From Pseudomonas sp. RIT-PI-q (GTDB lineage: Bacteria > Pseudomonadota > Gammaproteobacteria > Pseudomonadales > Pseudomonadaceae), in contig NZ_LHPC01000042.1 in the NCBI RefSeq assembly GCF_001297125.1, forward strand, positions 1-58,312: a stretch of DNA of 58,312 bases. Direction: 5' to 3'. The notes beneath the pieces are model-generated. The model did not search any database. It was not told where the DNA came from and saw nothing but the letters and a program-made list of their open reading frames with translations. The position numbers were made by a program, and so were the translations under genes. This document shows, piece by piece, positions 44,230-52,737 of the stretch; positions within the stretch are counted from its first letter, which is position 1, and each line of letters starts with the position of its first letter.

Positions 44230-44706
44230 TTAGACGGAAGGTTCAACCACCAACATGACGACGCCGGTATAGTCGCCAGCATCAAACTTGGCGCCTTTGG
44301 CGCTGATCTTGAACGGCGCGCGGTAACGAACGTTGGACTCTGTGTCACCGACCACTTCCTGGGACGCGGTAGTGAGTTCCTTGCCGTTGAGCTCGACTTT
44401 CAAATCGATGGTCTTGTTGCCGGCGATCAGCTTCGGTACGCCTTCCAGACGGGCGTGAACCTTGCCGGCGGTGTGCAGCACGTCAAAGTGCCCGTCGACA
44501 GTACGCATGGCACCGGTAGACGGGTTGTAGCTCATGTCCTGGTCTTTATTGACCAGGTCCGAATCGACCGGCACCGCGTAGAAGTCATCAGTCGGAACAT
44601 GGGCAACAATGCTGATGGAGTGCTTGGCTTCGGTGGCGGCAAACGCCATCGAGGAGCTCAGTGCCAGAACAGCCAGAGGAGCAGCAAACGCGATTTTCTT
44701 GAACAT
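44230..44706 (-). CDS. CS1-type fimbrial major pilin (downstream operon)
   Basis: 158-residue exported pilin. The signal peptide is MFKKIAFAAPLAVLALSSSM...AFA, with a mature start ATEAKHSISIVAHVPTDDFY and a body ending GDYTGVVMLVVEPSV, matching the CS1 (CooA/CblA) alpha-fimbrial major subunit family. It is the first gene of its operon. The ATG is preceded by AGGTACTGACTA, as in the other operon. Position and the hairpin after it point to the main structural subunit. Confidence 0.87.
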   Translation of the reverse strand: MFKKIAFAAPLAVLALSSSMAFAATEAKHSISIVAHVPTDDFYAVPVDSDLVNKDQDMSYNPSTGAMRTVDGHFDVLHTAGKVHARLEGVPKLIAGNKTIDLKVELNGKELTTASQEVVGDTESNVRYRAPFKISAKGAKFDAGDYTGVVMLVVEPSV

Positions 44707-45133
44707 TAGTCAGTACCTGTCGTTTTAAAATAATTGAATCGTTGAAAGTTCTTAATGAGCAAGAACTGTCACGAGCAGCCATTTATCCAGCTGAACTTTC
44801 AACGCCGACAGATGATCGATCAATCGATCTGGAAAGTAAGCAGGCAAGTTCCGACAAACGCGTAGCCGGAACGCCATTACTGTGGAGGGAAAAAAGTTGA
44901 GAATACAGTAAAGTTGATGCCTGACTGTAAGACTTGTACTACAAACAGCGCGTATTCAAACTATTAACAGCGAGCGGCATACAATAACGTCCGTCAGACA
45001 GATACTACATAAGCCGTAAATAAAGGGCGAAATCGGAACATTAGAGAGTTAACACTAATTTCACCTTTCTACCTGCACTAAAAACCACTGTTTTTTCGAT
45101 ATTGAGGGGTTCGAAATGGCCATGCTCCCCCCG
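44707..45133 (-). promoter_or_regulatory. Promoter/leader region of the downstream fimbrial operon, with a conserved block at 44795-44867
   Basis: A 427-bp AT-rich gap between the two operons. The part from ACTTTCAACG (44795) to GTAGCC (44867) is conserved, with small gaps, upstream of the other operon's pilin (50919-50990): shared blocks are CAGATGATC, GAAAGTAAG, AGG and GACAA. I read it as a promoter or regulator site. The rest (44868-45133) shows no gene. Confidence 0.6.
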
Positions 45134-45622
45134 TCAAGGCGCAATGGCCTCGAAAATCATGTGCACGTTGCCGTGGTAATCACCGGGCTTGTAGCCGCTG
45201 TCCGGTTTGACGGCGGCGATTTCCAGCTCGACCCGCTTGCCGGTTTTGCCATCCAGTTTCGATATGACTTCGGTGTTATCCACCGTGAGCCGAGTCCGGT
45301 TGAATCGCACCGCCAAGGCGATGTTGTCGCCGTCCCTGCCATTGCTCAGGTAAGGCTCCATGCTCAAACGCGCAGCGATCGCGCCGTTACTGTTGCGGAC
45401 ATCGAAATGTTTGCGCAGAGGACTTAATTCCTCAGCAGTCAGATTCCAGTGCAACGTCTGTTCACGACCGATCCAGCCGGGGTCCACGGGTAGCACATAA
45501 AACTCCGCAGTCGGCACGGTGACCGACACAGCAAAGGTCTGGCGCTCGACAATGGCTGGCGCGCTGACACTGGTCAGCGCCCCAAGCGCCATGCCAGTGA
45601 GGGTTAACAATCGTTTGATCAT
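45134..45622 (-). CDS. CS1-type fimbrial subunit (second pilin, upstream operon)
   Basis: 162-residue exported subunit: signal peptide MIKRLLTLTGMALGALTSVS, then FAVSVTVPTAEFYVLPVDPG, HFDVRNSNGAIAARL, MEPYLSNGRD and a KPGDYHGNVHMIFEAIAP end. It is the counterpart of the pilin at 38981 (same YLSNGRD and P-G-x-Y-x-G end). It follows the chaperone by 7 bp and ends the upstream operon. It may be a minor or alternative pilin. Confidence 0.83.
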   Translation of the reverse strand: MIKRLLTLTGMALGALTSVSAPAIVERQTFAVSVTVPTAEFYVLPVDPGWIGREQTLHWNLTAEELSPLRKHFDVRNSNGAIAARLSMEPYLSNGRDGDNIALAVRFNRTRLTVDNTEVISKLDGKTGKRVELEIAAVKPDSGYKPGDYHGNVHMIFEAIAP

Positions 45623-45629
45623 GTTGACC

Positions 45630-46370
45630 TTAGCCTTTGACGGTCAGGCTTTGAGTTTTCGCGCCTTCAGTCATCGTGAAACGATAGTGACGACCCGCCT
45701 GCTTTTCGAACTGGAACGTCCGACCGCCGAGGATGTGATGCTTGGTGGTTGGCTGGCATTCCTGCTCGTTGCTCACCGAGCAGTCCTTGAACTCGTCGAT
45801 CACCACCACGCTGTTGCCGTTGTTTTTAATCCGGTAATGGCTGGTTTCGTTGTCGATCACGCTGTCGAAGCGCGTCTCTTTCGGACGGACGAAAAACACC
45901 GTGCCGTAACCGGCGAGCACGTTGACTCCGGCGGACAGACTTTTTTTATAGGTTTCCCGCTCCTCGACGGACACCGCGAACTCGTCCTCTTTTTCCGGCA
46001 CCACCGGCACATAACGCACACGGAAATAACGTTCGCTTTCGCGCGCGCCCATGAACAGCAAACGCGAGCCCTGCATGCCGTTGGCCGGTACGATCAACCG
46101 CGCGGGGCTGGCGATCAGACCGTCGCGGGATGTGCCATCGGACGAGGTCGCCAGTGGCACTTCACGAGCCTTGCCATCGGCGTCGTAGAGGATTTCGAGA
46201 ATGTTGATCTTGACGAACGCGGTGCTCTCGCCGCCGTTGAATACCCGTTTCAAATAAGAACTTTTGTCGCCATCCAGATAGTCATAAACCACCCCGACAT
46301 TGATTTGCGGTCCGGCCAGGACGGCGTGAGAAAACAGCGAAAAAGCAAAAACTGTCGACAGACGTTTCAT
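45630..46370 (-). CDS. Alpha-fimbrial periplasmic chaperone (upstream operon)
   Basis: 246-residue periplasmic chaperone: signal peptide (LSTVFAFSLFSHAVLAGP), INVGVVYDYLDGDKSSYLKR, FVKINILEILYDADG, SPARLIVPANGMQGSRLLFM, RYFRVRYVPVVPEKEDEFAV and a C-terminal Cys pair (FKDCSVSNEQEC). It is nearly the same protein as the chaperone at 39539, so it could serve both pili. An ATG start at 46370 and the 7-bp gap to the second pilin support coupled expression. Confidence 0.9.
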   Translation of the reverse strand: MKRLSTVFAFSLFSHAVLAGPQINVGVVYDYLDGDKSSYLKRVFNGGESTAFVKINILEILYDADGKAREVPLATSSDGTSRDGLIASPARLIVPANGMQGSRLLFMGARESERYFRVRYVPVVPEKEDEFAVSVEERETYKKSLSAGVNVLAGYGTVFFVRPKETRFDSVIDNETSHYRIKNNGNSVVVIDEFKDCSVSNEQECQPTTKHHILGGRTFQFEKQAGRHYRFTMTEGAKTQSLTVKG

Positions 46371-46424
46371 GAAGCACTACCTCGATAATCAAACTCAGAC
46401 GAATTGGAACAACGAGAACCGGAC

Positions 46425-47675
46425 CTAGACCTCCGAATCCCAGATCACCGTGACATCGCCCGACCAGGTGTTGGAGACGCCGTCGCGCAGCATCGTTTCG
46501 ACGTGTTCCCGGGCAATTTCAAAGTGCAGGGCTGCCGGTTTTCGATCGAGATAAAATCCGGGCTGAAACAGCTCGGTGCCGCTGCCATCGAGGTGCAAGG
46601 GTCGACGATGGACCGCTTGGCCCGCCGCATCGGTCAGGCCATTAGGCAGCGTTACGCTGGTGTTCAACGGGACAAGATCAGGCGAATCGGCGGCGCGCAA
46701 TGCACAGGTATTGCCAACGGCGTACTGGCATTCGAGCTGCATCTTGAAGCGGCTTGAGGAGGAGACATGAAAGGTCTGATCGCGGAACAGGCGCACCGGT
46801 TTACGTCCCTGATTCAGCCAGGCTTGCCAGCCACCCTGGGGGATCAGTTCGATGCGATTCCCGCCCGGCGGGACCTCGACCTTGAGCGAATGCATGACAT
46901 CCAGAGTGAAATTGAGGGTGATTGCGCTGTCGTTCGGGAGCAGGACGTCGCCCATGTCGAAATCGCCACCCGGACCTGCGGTGTAAGTCAGCGAGCCTTT
47001 GTATTCCCCTGATGACATGCCTAGAGGATTGGGCGTCCTGAGTTCATAGACGTATTCGACCGAGGTGTTGAACCAGGGGATATCGACAGAGGGAATCCTG
47101 CCACACGCCCCAGCGCCTTCGGGAACCAGCCAGAAGAAGGGCGAAAAATTGACCCCGGCAACCCCGACGTTTACACCTGTACAAGGGGCTGGCGCAGCAC
47201 GCCATTGACTAAACCAACCAACCCCGGGCCGCGCCCATGCACTGACCCCCGGCGGCCTCGCGATATTCCACGTACCACCAATTCCCGCGACACGCATGTG
47301 AACAGTCTCCCGTTCACCCGTTCGAGTATGCACGACCTCCAGCTCGCGCCAACTTGACGGCACACTGAAGGTCGCGCCCGATCTTGGATCGGAGTGGTTG
47401 GCAGGAATAGGCTGTGACGAACTGAATCGCAGACCGGGTACTCGCAGACTGAAGATGCCCAGACGCTTGCATTGAGCGGGCATCCAATTGGGGCACACGC
47501 CGCTTTGCGGAGTCGTGTTGACAAACTTGTTATCCAACGGATTCGCCGGATCAGGCACGAATTTGGCGCGTATTTCCTGCACCACTGCTTCGGCCGAAGG
47601 TGCATGGAGCCCGGCCAGCAAGCCGCCCATCAGGCTGAAGATCGCCACTGTTCTTAACGATAAAGAAAAATTCAT
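46425..47675 (-). CDS. CblD/CfaE-like pilus tip adhesin (upstream operon)
   Basis: 416-residue exported tip protein with a signal peptide to about residue 29. It keeps the family frame (EIRAKFVPDPANPLDNKFVN, NPLGMSSGEYKGSLTYTAGP, FTLDVMHSLKVEVPPGGNRI, GRKPVRLFRDQTFHVSSSSR, end VIWDSEV). The N-terminal, likely binding, half differs strongly from the other two adhesins: VCPNWMPAQCKRLG replaces the CADYP/C pattern, and a region rich in Trp, Gly and Pro follows. The C-terminal half stays conserved. This pattern fits receptor switching with a constant assembly domain. Confidence 0.83.
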   Translation of the reverse strand: MNFSLSLRTVAIFSLMGGLLAGLHAPSAEAVVQEIRAKFVPDPANPLDNKFVNTTPQSGVCPNWMPAQCKRLGIFSLRVPGLRFSSSQPIPANHSDPRSGATFSVPSSWRELEVVHTRTGERETVHMRVAGIGGTWNIARPPGVSAWARPGVGWFSQWRAAPAPCTGVNVGVAGVNFSPFFWLVPEGAGACGRIPSVDIPWFNTSVEYVYELRTPNPLGMSSGEYKGSLTYTAGPGGDFDMGDVLLPNDSAITLNFTLDVMHSLKVEVPPGGNRIELIPQGGWQAWLNQGRKPVRLFRDQTFHVSSSSRFKMQLECQYAVGNTCALRAADSPDLVPLNTSVTLPNGLTDAAGQAVHRRPLHLDGSGTELFQPGFYLDRKPAALHFEIAREHVETMLRDGVSNTWSGDVTVIWDSEV

Positions 47676-47684
47676 AGTCTGCTG

Positions 47685-50207
47685 TCATCCCGCCTTGTCG
47701 GCTTTAGAAGTCGCATCCGCCAACGTCTCCGGCGAACAGCGCAAATCCCCGATCATCAGCACATCGTTTTCACGACGTGCGCTGTCCGGATCGAGACGGA
47801 ACTGACAAAGCACCTGATTGCCGGAACGCACTAGCAGCGTCGGCGAGCCGGCGTTCATTTCCATCGAGAAAAACCCGTCGACTTCGCTCACGCCACGACT
47901 GGCGTGGTTGATGATGTGATGGCCCTTGAGCGGCTTGCCTTGGGGGTCGACGAGGCGCCCAAGCACGGTCACGGTTTTGCTGATGGTGACTTTGCGGTAC
48001 TCCACGCCGCCCTTGTTCAGGTGATAGCTGGAGCGGGCCGGCTGGATACTGGCGGCGGGCACATGATTGCCCTCGAAATCGAAACTCACCGAACTGCTTT
48101 TATAAGCCGTGAGCGGCACGAAATTGCGCCCTGGTCGCAGGACAGCACTGCCGCCGCTCAAATCGTCGGCGCGCAGGGCAAGGCCGTCGATGTCCGATTC
48201 CACGTCGATGATCATCCCCGCACCGTCGCGGTGGAATTGGCTGGTCATGATCATTTTTTGCGCGCCGACGGCCACGGTGCTGTCGAGGTTGAGCCCACCG
48301 GTCAGATCATTGTTGTAGGAGGAGCGCTGGATAAAGCCGTCACCACTGACCCGATCCGATTGCATTGTCGCCATGGCCGACAAACCGACGCCGTAGGTAT
48401 CGGTGGTGGCTGTCGCCGAGACACTTTGCAGCAGGTGATCCTGAAGATCCTTGCGATAACTCAGCGAGGCATTGTGGTCGCGGCCGCCCTCGCGGGCGGT
48501 GCGCGAACCGAGACTGCCGGACCACTGTTCCCCCGCCCCGCCCAATGCGATGTTGATGCTCAGGTCGACCCCGCGATTGCGCTTGTCACCCGAGCTGAAA
48601 CTGCCCGGCCGATCGAACAGCGACAACCGCCAGTTGGCATCGCTGCCCAATAGTTGCGTGCGCTGATTCCAGCCCAGGTCCATACCGACGCCTCGGGTAT
48701 TGCCGTCACTGTGGGACAGCCGGGCGCTGGCCGAGCTTTTGCTGTTGAGTCGATGATTCAACGACAGCGACGAGTGGCTGGTCTGCCCGACGAACACAGC
48801 GCGCTGACGCACCCGCGTGCCATCGGGCAGGGTGTCGTAGAGTCGGGTCGTGTCGAGCCAGCTACGGTTGTGGCTGGCGACAATGCTGCCCCCGGCGTAG
48901 GAATACAGCCCCTGCAGATCAAGGCCCGTGCCGTGGTCTTCGGTCTGATAGACGTTGGCATAAACGCTGGTGTTGTTGACCACTGCCCAATCGATGGACG
49001 CGCCGTATTGCAGGCTGTCGCGCACCTGTCGACCGGTCATGCCGAGGATCACGCGCGGGTGCAGCAAGAAGTTGAACGCCGCGCCGGCAGTCATATCGCC
49101 TTCGGCCTGCTCATCCCAATTGCTCAGCAAGCGGGTCTCACGGCCGGCGAACAGGTTGTAGCGCCACGGCTGGTCGTGGTTACGCCAGTTGTTCGGCTTG
49201 TACACCAGTTCATGGGTGCTGGAGGTGATCCGGCCGTCCTCGATCAAGCGCACTTCCACTTCATAGATGCCGCCGGGCAGCGGTCGGGTATCGAGGGTCT
49301 GCAACCCGGCAGGCACGGCTTGCGTGTTGATCAGCAGACCGTCACGGTAAAACTCCACCGAGCCCTGGCGATTGGCGGTGACGTAGATCGGATAAACCGC
49401 CGGTTTCGGATTATTGATCGCCAGGCTGTCAGAGTTGCCATACATGACACCCAACGCCGTATCGGGACTGGCGCCAAATGTTCGCGGCTGCCGGGTCAAC
49501 CCTTCGGAAGTCGGAGTGAAGTAGCCGAGGCGCAGGAATTGGCCCTGCAATTCACGCTGGGTATGAAGCTCGTGCAACGCGTGGTAGAGCTGGTCGTCCA
49601 TGCCGCCGTATCGGGACAGTTGCAGGTGGGCGGTTTGGCTCCAGTTGCCCAGGCTGCTGCTGGCTTCCAGGCCATATCGCCCACCGGGCTGCTGATTCCG
49701 GCCGCCATTGAGGTTGAGCTGGTTGCGGATGATCAGTCCGCTGCTGCCTGCTTCGGGCAGGTGGTAGTAACGCTGCTCCTGATCGCTGCGCTCGGCACCT
49801 TGGGTAAGAATGGAACCCAGGGAGTTTTCAAGGCTGTAATGCACCGCCAGCATTTGGCCGGGGCATTGGCCCTCGCAGCCACCGAGCCTTACACCCTGAT
49901 TCAAATATTTTGCCCACACTTCGCGTTCGCCGGGCTTGATCCTGCTATCGCTGACATCGGTGAAATCAACGAGGGTGAGGCTATCGTCGCGAGCCAATAC
50001 AACCATGGCCTCGCCGAGAAATTGTTGGTCAAGTTCCACGCGCACAGCCAACGGCACATCAAAGAAATGTTCTTCGAATTCAGTCGGCAAGCCTTTGGCC
50101 TGCGCAAGCAAACTTCGAGGTGTGTGACCGCCGCCCGTTGGCGCGGCCCAGGCATTCACACACAAAAAAAGTGCAAGCGCCGCCGCGATGGGAGTCATCG
50201 GGAACAT
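47685..50207 (-). CDS. CS1/TcfC-type outer-membrane usher (upstream operon)
   Basis: 840-residue usher, collinear and highly similar to the usher at 41597. It has signal peptide MTPIAAALALFLCVNAWAAP, LPTEFEEHFFDVPLAVRVEL, a CEGQC loop, VYPIYVTANRQGSVEFYRDG, a barrel of repeated beta segments and a C-terminal plug/peptide-binding part with VDPQGKPLKGHHIINHASRG. It forms the outer-membrane pore for the fimbria. The start ATG 50207 lies 112 bp after the pilin stop, with a hairpin in between. Confidence 0.92.
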   Translation of the reverse strand: MFPMTPIAAALALFLCVNAWAAPTGGGHTPRSLLAQAKGLPTEFEEHFFDVPLAVRVELDQQFLGEAMVVLARDDSLTLVDFTDVSDSRIKPGEREVWAKYLNQGVRLGGCEGQCPGQMLAVHYSLENSLGSILTQGAERSDQEQRYYHLPEAGSSGLIIRNQLNLNGGRNQQPGGRYGLEASSSLGNWSQTAHLQLSRYGGMDDQLYHALHELHTQRELQGQFLRLGYFTPTSEGLTRQPRTFGASPDTALGVMYGNSDSLAINNPKPAVYPIYVTANRQGSVEFYRDGLLINTQAVPAGLQTLDTRPLPGGIYEVEVRLIEDGRITSSTHELVYKPNNWRNHDQPWRYNLFAGRETRLLSNWDEQAEGDMTAGAAFNFLLHPRVILGMTGRQVRDSLQYGASIDWAVVNNTSVYANVYQTEDHGTGLDLQGLYSYAGGSIVASHNRSWLDTTRLYDTLPDGTRVRQRAVFVGQTSHSSLSLNHRLNSKSSASARLSHSDGNTRGVGMDLGWNQRTQLLGSDANWRLSLFDRPGSFSSGDKRNRGVDLSINIALGGAGEQWSGSLGSRTAREGGRDHNASLSYRKDLQDHLLQSVSATATTDTYGVGLSAMATMQSDRVSGDGFIQRSSYNNDLTGGLNLDSTVAVGAQKMIMTSQFHRDGAGMIIDVESDIDGLALRADDLSGGSAVLRPGRNFVPLTAYKSSSVSFDFEGNHVPAASIQPARSSYHLNKGGVEYRKVTISKTVTVLGRLVDPQGKPLKGHHIINHASRGVSEVDGFFSMEMNAGSPTLLVRSGNQVLCQFRLDPDSARRENDVLMIGDLRCSPETLADATSKADKAG

Positions 50208-50243
50208 GAACTGATTACTCTGAATATAAATAAAATGAAGCGC

Positions 50244-50276
50244 CGATCGACGGGCATAAAAGTTACCCGCCGACCG
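50244..50276 (-). promoter_or_regulatory. Hairpin between pilin and usher genes (upstream operon)
   Basis: On the minus-strand RNA, CGGTCGGCGGG pairs with CCCGTCGATCG (11 pairs, two G-U) around an 11-nt loop. It occupies the same place as the hairpin at 44153 though the sequence differs. It probably sets pilin-to-usher ratio by attenuation or 3'-end protection. Confidence 0.65.
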
Positions 50277-50319
50277 ATAACAGTTATCAACCAGGCATAA
50301 GCCTTAGTTCGCTAACCTG

Positions 50320-50811
50320 TTAGGGAGTGACACTGGCCATAGCGTCGAAGATAACGATCGGAGTCGCATTGAACTCACCGTACTGAGTATCGGTTGGCTT
50401 GGCGGCAGCAATCACCAGTTCAACCTGTGTGCCGGGCTTGGCCAAGGCTTCAGTGACAACTTCCTGGGACTTTTCGGTCAGTGTCACGCCGTTGAAGGTG
50501 TAAGTCAGAGCGATGGTGCTCAAGCCATTGGACAGCGGCTGTGGACCGCCCTCGACGTAGGCCCCCACGCCACCGCTGGTGTGTCGCACATCGTAGGTCG
50601 CACGCAGCGGCGACAGTGTCCCTTTCGCCAGGTCGTAGGCCATTTTTTCGTCAACACCGAAGTTCGGGTCCCGTGGCTGAGCATGGAATACCTTGCTTGG
50701 AATGGTCGCACTGATGTTGATGGAAGTGCGCGCGTCGTCAGCAGCAAACGCAACGGCAGAACTCAGGGAAAGGACAGCCATTGGAACCGCGAAGGCAATT
50801 TTCTTGAACAT
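50320..50811 (-). CDS. CS1-type fimbrial major pilin (upstream operon)
   Basis: 163-residue exported pilin: signal peptide MFKKIAFAVPMAVLSLSSAV then AFA, followed by SINISATIPSKVFHAQPRDP and a strand-rich body with VEGGPQPLSNGLSTIALTY. I start at ATG 50811 because the signal peptide matches the paralogue at 44230 and AGGTACGTAAGC lies just upstream; the frame is open 27 codons further but that part is not pilin-like. The mature part has diverged much more from the other major pilin than the chaperones and ushers have from each other. Confidence 0.87.
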   Translation of the reverse strand: MFKKIAFAVPMAVLSLSSAVAFAADDARTSINISATIPSKVFHAQPRDPNFGVDEKMAYDLAKGTLSPLRATYDVRHTSGGVGAYVEGGPQPLSNGLSTIALTYTFNGVTLTEKSQEVVTEALAKPGTQVELVIAAAKPTDTQYGEFNATPIVIFDAMASVTP

Positions 50812-51306
50812 GCTTACGTACCTGTTATTAGAAATATTAGTGTTGTTAAAAGTTGAAGCAGCAGAAACAATCGAAAACAATCTTAACTTCATGATTGCAA
50901 GACAAGAACCATCACCACACTTTCAACGGGGCAGATGATCATTCAAATAAAAATGAAAGTAAGTAGGAAAATTCGACAACGCACGTAGCCCCGAAGAACT
51001 GAGCAAAGAAGAAAAACCCAACAAATAAAAAGCAACAATTACACAAAGCGACAAACATATTAAAACATGACAGCAGAAACAATTTAGAGCTAAAGACCCC
51101 TTAAACTTTAAACAAACACGAATGATTCAAATAACAGATCAGCCTGATCGAAGATTCAGCATTATCCAACGGACGTCGTGAACGCCGCCCGATGCCGTTC
51201 CCGGCAAAACTCTGAATCCCGGACTGCACGCCACTGGTCGGCGGGTCTTGCGCGAGCCATAAGATATATCTTAAGTTGTATCTAAACACGACGAGAGAAA
51301 GCAAAA
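50812..51306. promoter_or_regulatory. Divergent control region: fimbrial operon leader (block 50919-50990) and PadR gene upstream region
   Basis: A 495-bp AT-rich gap. The block from ACTTTCAACG (50919) to GTAGCC (50990) corresponds to 44795-44867 upstream of the other fimbrial operon. The stretch from about 51000 to 51100 is very A-rich. The right end holds the PadR operator described separately. I see no gene in it. Confidence 0.6.
51260..51273. promoter_or_regulatory. Perfect palindrome TAAGATATATCTTA, candidate PadR operator
   Basis: A 14-bp perfect palindrome 34 bp before the PadR start codon, followed by an imperfect related site (AAGTTGTATCTAA, to 51285). The position suggests autoregulation of the padR-sip pair. 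Confidence 0.7.
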
Positions 51307-51882
51307 ATGAGAGACCATCATTCCCCCCACCGCGAACACGGCGATGGCCGCGACGGCTTCGAAAAACGCCCCGGCCGCGAGCGCGGCGGTCGCGGACCCC
51401 GGGTGTTCGCCCCCGGAGACCTGAAATTGCTGCTGCTGGCGCTGATCGCCGAACAGCCGTGCCACGGCTACGACCTGATCCGCCAGATCGAAGGCATGTT
51501 CGACGGCGCCTACAGCCCCAGCCCCGGTGTGATCTACCCGACGCTGACCTTCCTGGAAGAAAGCGAAATGATTCAGGGCGACGCTGAAGGCGGGAAAAAA
51601 CGCTACGCCGTCACCGATGCCGGGCGTCAGTCATTGAGCGAGCAGGCGATTGCCCTTGAAGGTGTGCGGATGCGTATCGACGTCAGCAAGCGCTCGCTGC
51701 GCGGTCATGATCGCCCGCCCGAAATCCACGAAGCCGTGCACAACCTGCGGCACGCGCTGCAATTGCACCATGGCCGCTGGAGCGTGGAAGAAATCCAGCG
51801 TGTCGCCGCCCTGCTTAACAACACTGCCAAAGCCATCGTTGACGGCCCCGCCGTTCAAACTGCCCAGGAGAACGCCGAATGA
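51307..51882 (+). CDS. PadR-family regulator with His-rich N-terminus (YqjI-like)
   Basis: 191-residue PadR-type winged-helix repressor. The wHTH is at about 38-110 (LKLLLLALIAEQPCHGYDLI, SPSPGVIYPTLTFLEESEMI, KKRYAVTDAG). The N-terminal extension is rich in His, Arg and Asp (MRDHHSPHREHGDGRDG) and resembles the metal-binding tail of E. coli YqjI, a nickel-responsive repressor of the ferric reductase gene yqjH. The next gene is a YqjH-like protein overlapping by 4 nt, which supports the link, though here both are on one strand. A GAGAGAAAG site precedes the ATG, and a palindrome lies just upstream. Metal response is inferred. Confidence 0.9.
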   Translation: MRDHHSPHREHGDGRDGFEKRPGRERGGRGPRVFAPGDLKLLLLALIAEQPCHGYDLIRQIEGMFDGAYSPSPGVIYPTLTFLEESEMIQGDAEGGKKRYAVTDAGRQSLSEQAIALEGVRMRIDVSKRSLRGHDRPPEIHEAVHNLRHALQLHHGRWSVEEIQRVAALLNNTAKAIVDGPAVQTAQENAE

Positions 51883-52649
51883 CTGAAGTGATCCAAACCA
51901 TTCACCGTGTCATGCACGAGATCAAACGCCGTCGTCTGGAAGTGCTGCGGGTGGTCGACCTGACCCCACGCATGCGTCGGATTACCCTGGGTGGCCCGGA
52001 ACTGGCCGGTTTTATCAGCCTCGGCACCGACGATCACGTAAAGCTGCTGTTCCCACAGAACGCGGCGGAACACGCGGCGCTGGAAACCCTGGTGCTCGGT
52101 GCCGGTAAAGACAACGGCCCGATGCCGGCCATGCGCGATTACACGCCGCGTCGTTACGACCTCGACAGTCTGGAACTGGACATCGACTTCGTGTTGCACG
52201 GCGACGGCCCTGCTGCGACCTGGGCCGAGCAGGCTAAACCGGGGCAGTTCCTGCACATTGGCGGGCCACGGGGTTCGATGATCGTGCCGGACATGTTCGA
52301 CAGCTACCTGCTGATCGGCGACGAAACCGCCCTGCCCGCCATCGCCCGGCGCCTGGAAGGTCTGGCGGCCAACCGGCGCGCGTTGGTGATCGTCGAAGTA
52401 GAGAACGGCAAGGAGCAGCAGGTGCTGGAGAGCGCCGCCGAGGTCAATGTGATCTGGGTGCTGCGCGAAGGTGGCAAGGACCATTTGCTGACCACCGTGA
52501 AGCAGGTCCAGGTGCCCACGGGCAGTGTGTATGCCTGGGTGGCGACCGAGAGCAAAGTGTCGCGGCAGATCCGTCGGGTGCTGCTGGATGAGCATGGGCT
52601 GGACGAGCAATTCGTCAAAGCAGTCGGCTATTGGCGGTTGGATGACTGA
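51879..52649 (+). CDS. Siderophore-interacting protein / ferric-chelate reductase (YqjH/ViuB-like)
   Basis: 256-residue cytoplasmic flavoprotein of the SIP family that reduces ferric siderophores with NADPH. The FAD-binding motif is in MRDYTPRRYD (R-x-Y-T). Further features are DIDFVLHGDGPAATWAEQAK and GDETALPAIARRLEGL in the pyridine-nucleotide region. The ATGA overlap with the PadR gene implies coupled translation and control by that repressor. Confidence 0.92.
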   Translation: MTEVIQTIHRVMHEIKRRRLEVLRVVDLTPRMRRITLGGPELAGFISLGTDDHVKLLFPQNAAEHAALETLVLGAGKDNGPMPAMRDYTPRRYDLDSLELDIDFVLHGDGPAATWAEQAKPGQFLHIGGPRGSMIVPDMFDSYLLIGDETALPAIARRLEGLAANRRALVIVEVENGKEQQVLESAAEVNVIWVLREGGKDHLLTTVKQVQVPTGSVYAWVATESKVSRQIRRVLLDEHGLDEQFVKAVGYWRLDD

Positions 52650-52653
52650 CCTG

Positions 52654-52737
52654 TGTAGGAGCCGGCTTGCTGGCGAAGGCGTCCTCATGGGCGATGCAAC
52701 GCTCACGGACGCTTTCGCTGGCAAGCCAGCTCCTACA
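52654..52737. repeat. REPIN
   Basis: TGTAGGAGCCGGCTTGCTGG ... GCTGGCAAGCCAGCTCCTACA lies between convergent genes. Its right edge supplies the TAG stop of the Pr6Pr gene at 52733. Confidence 0.88.
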
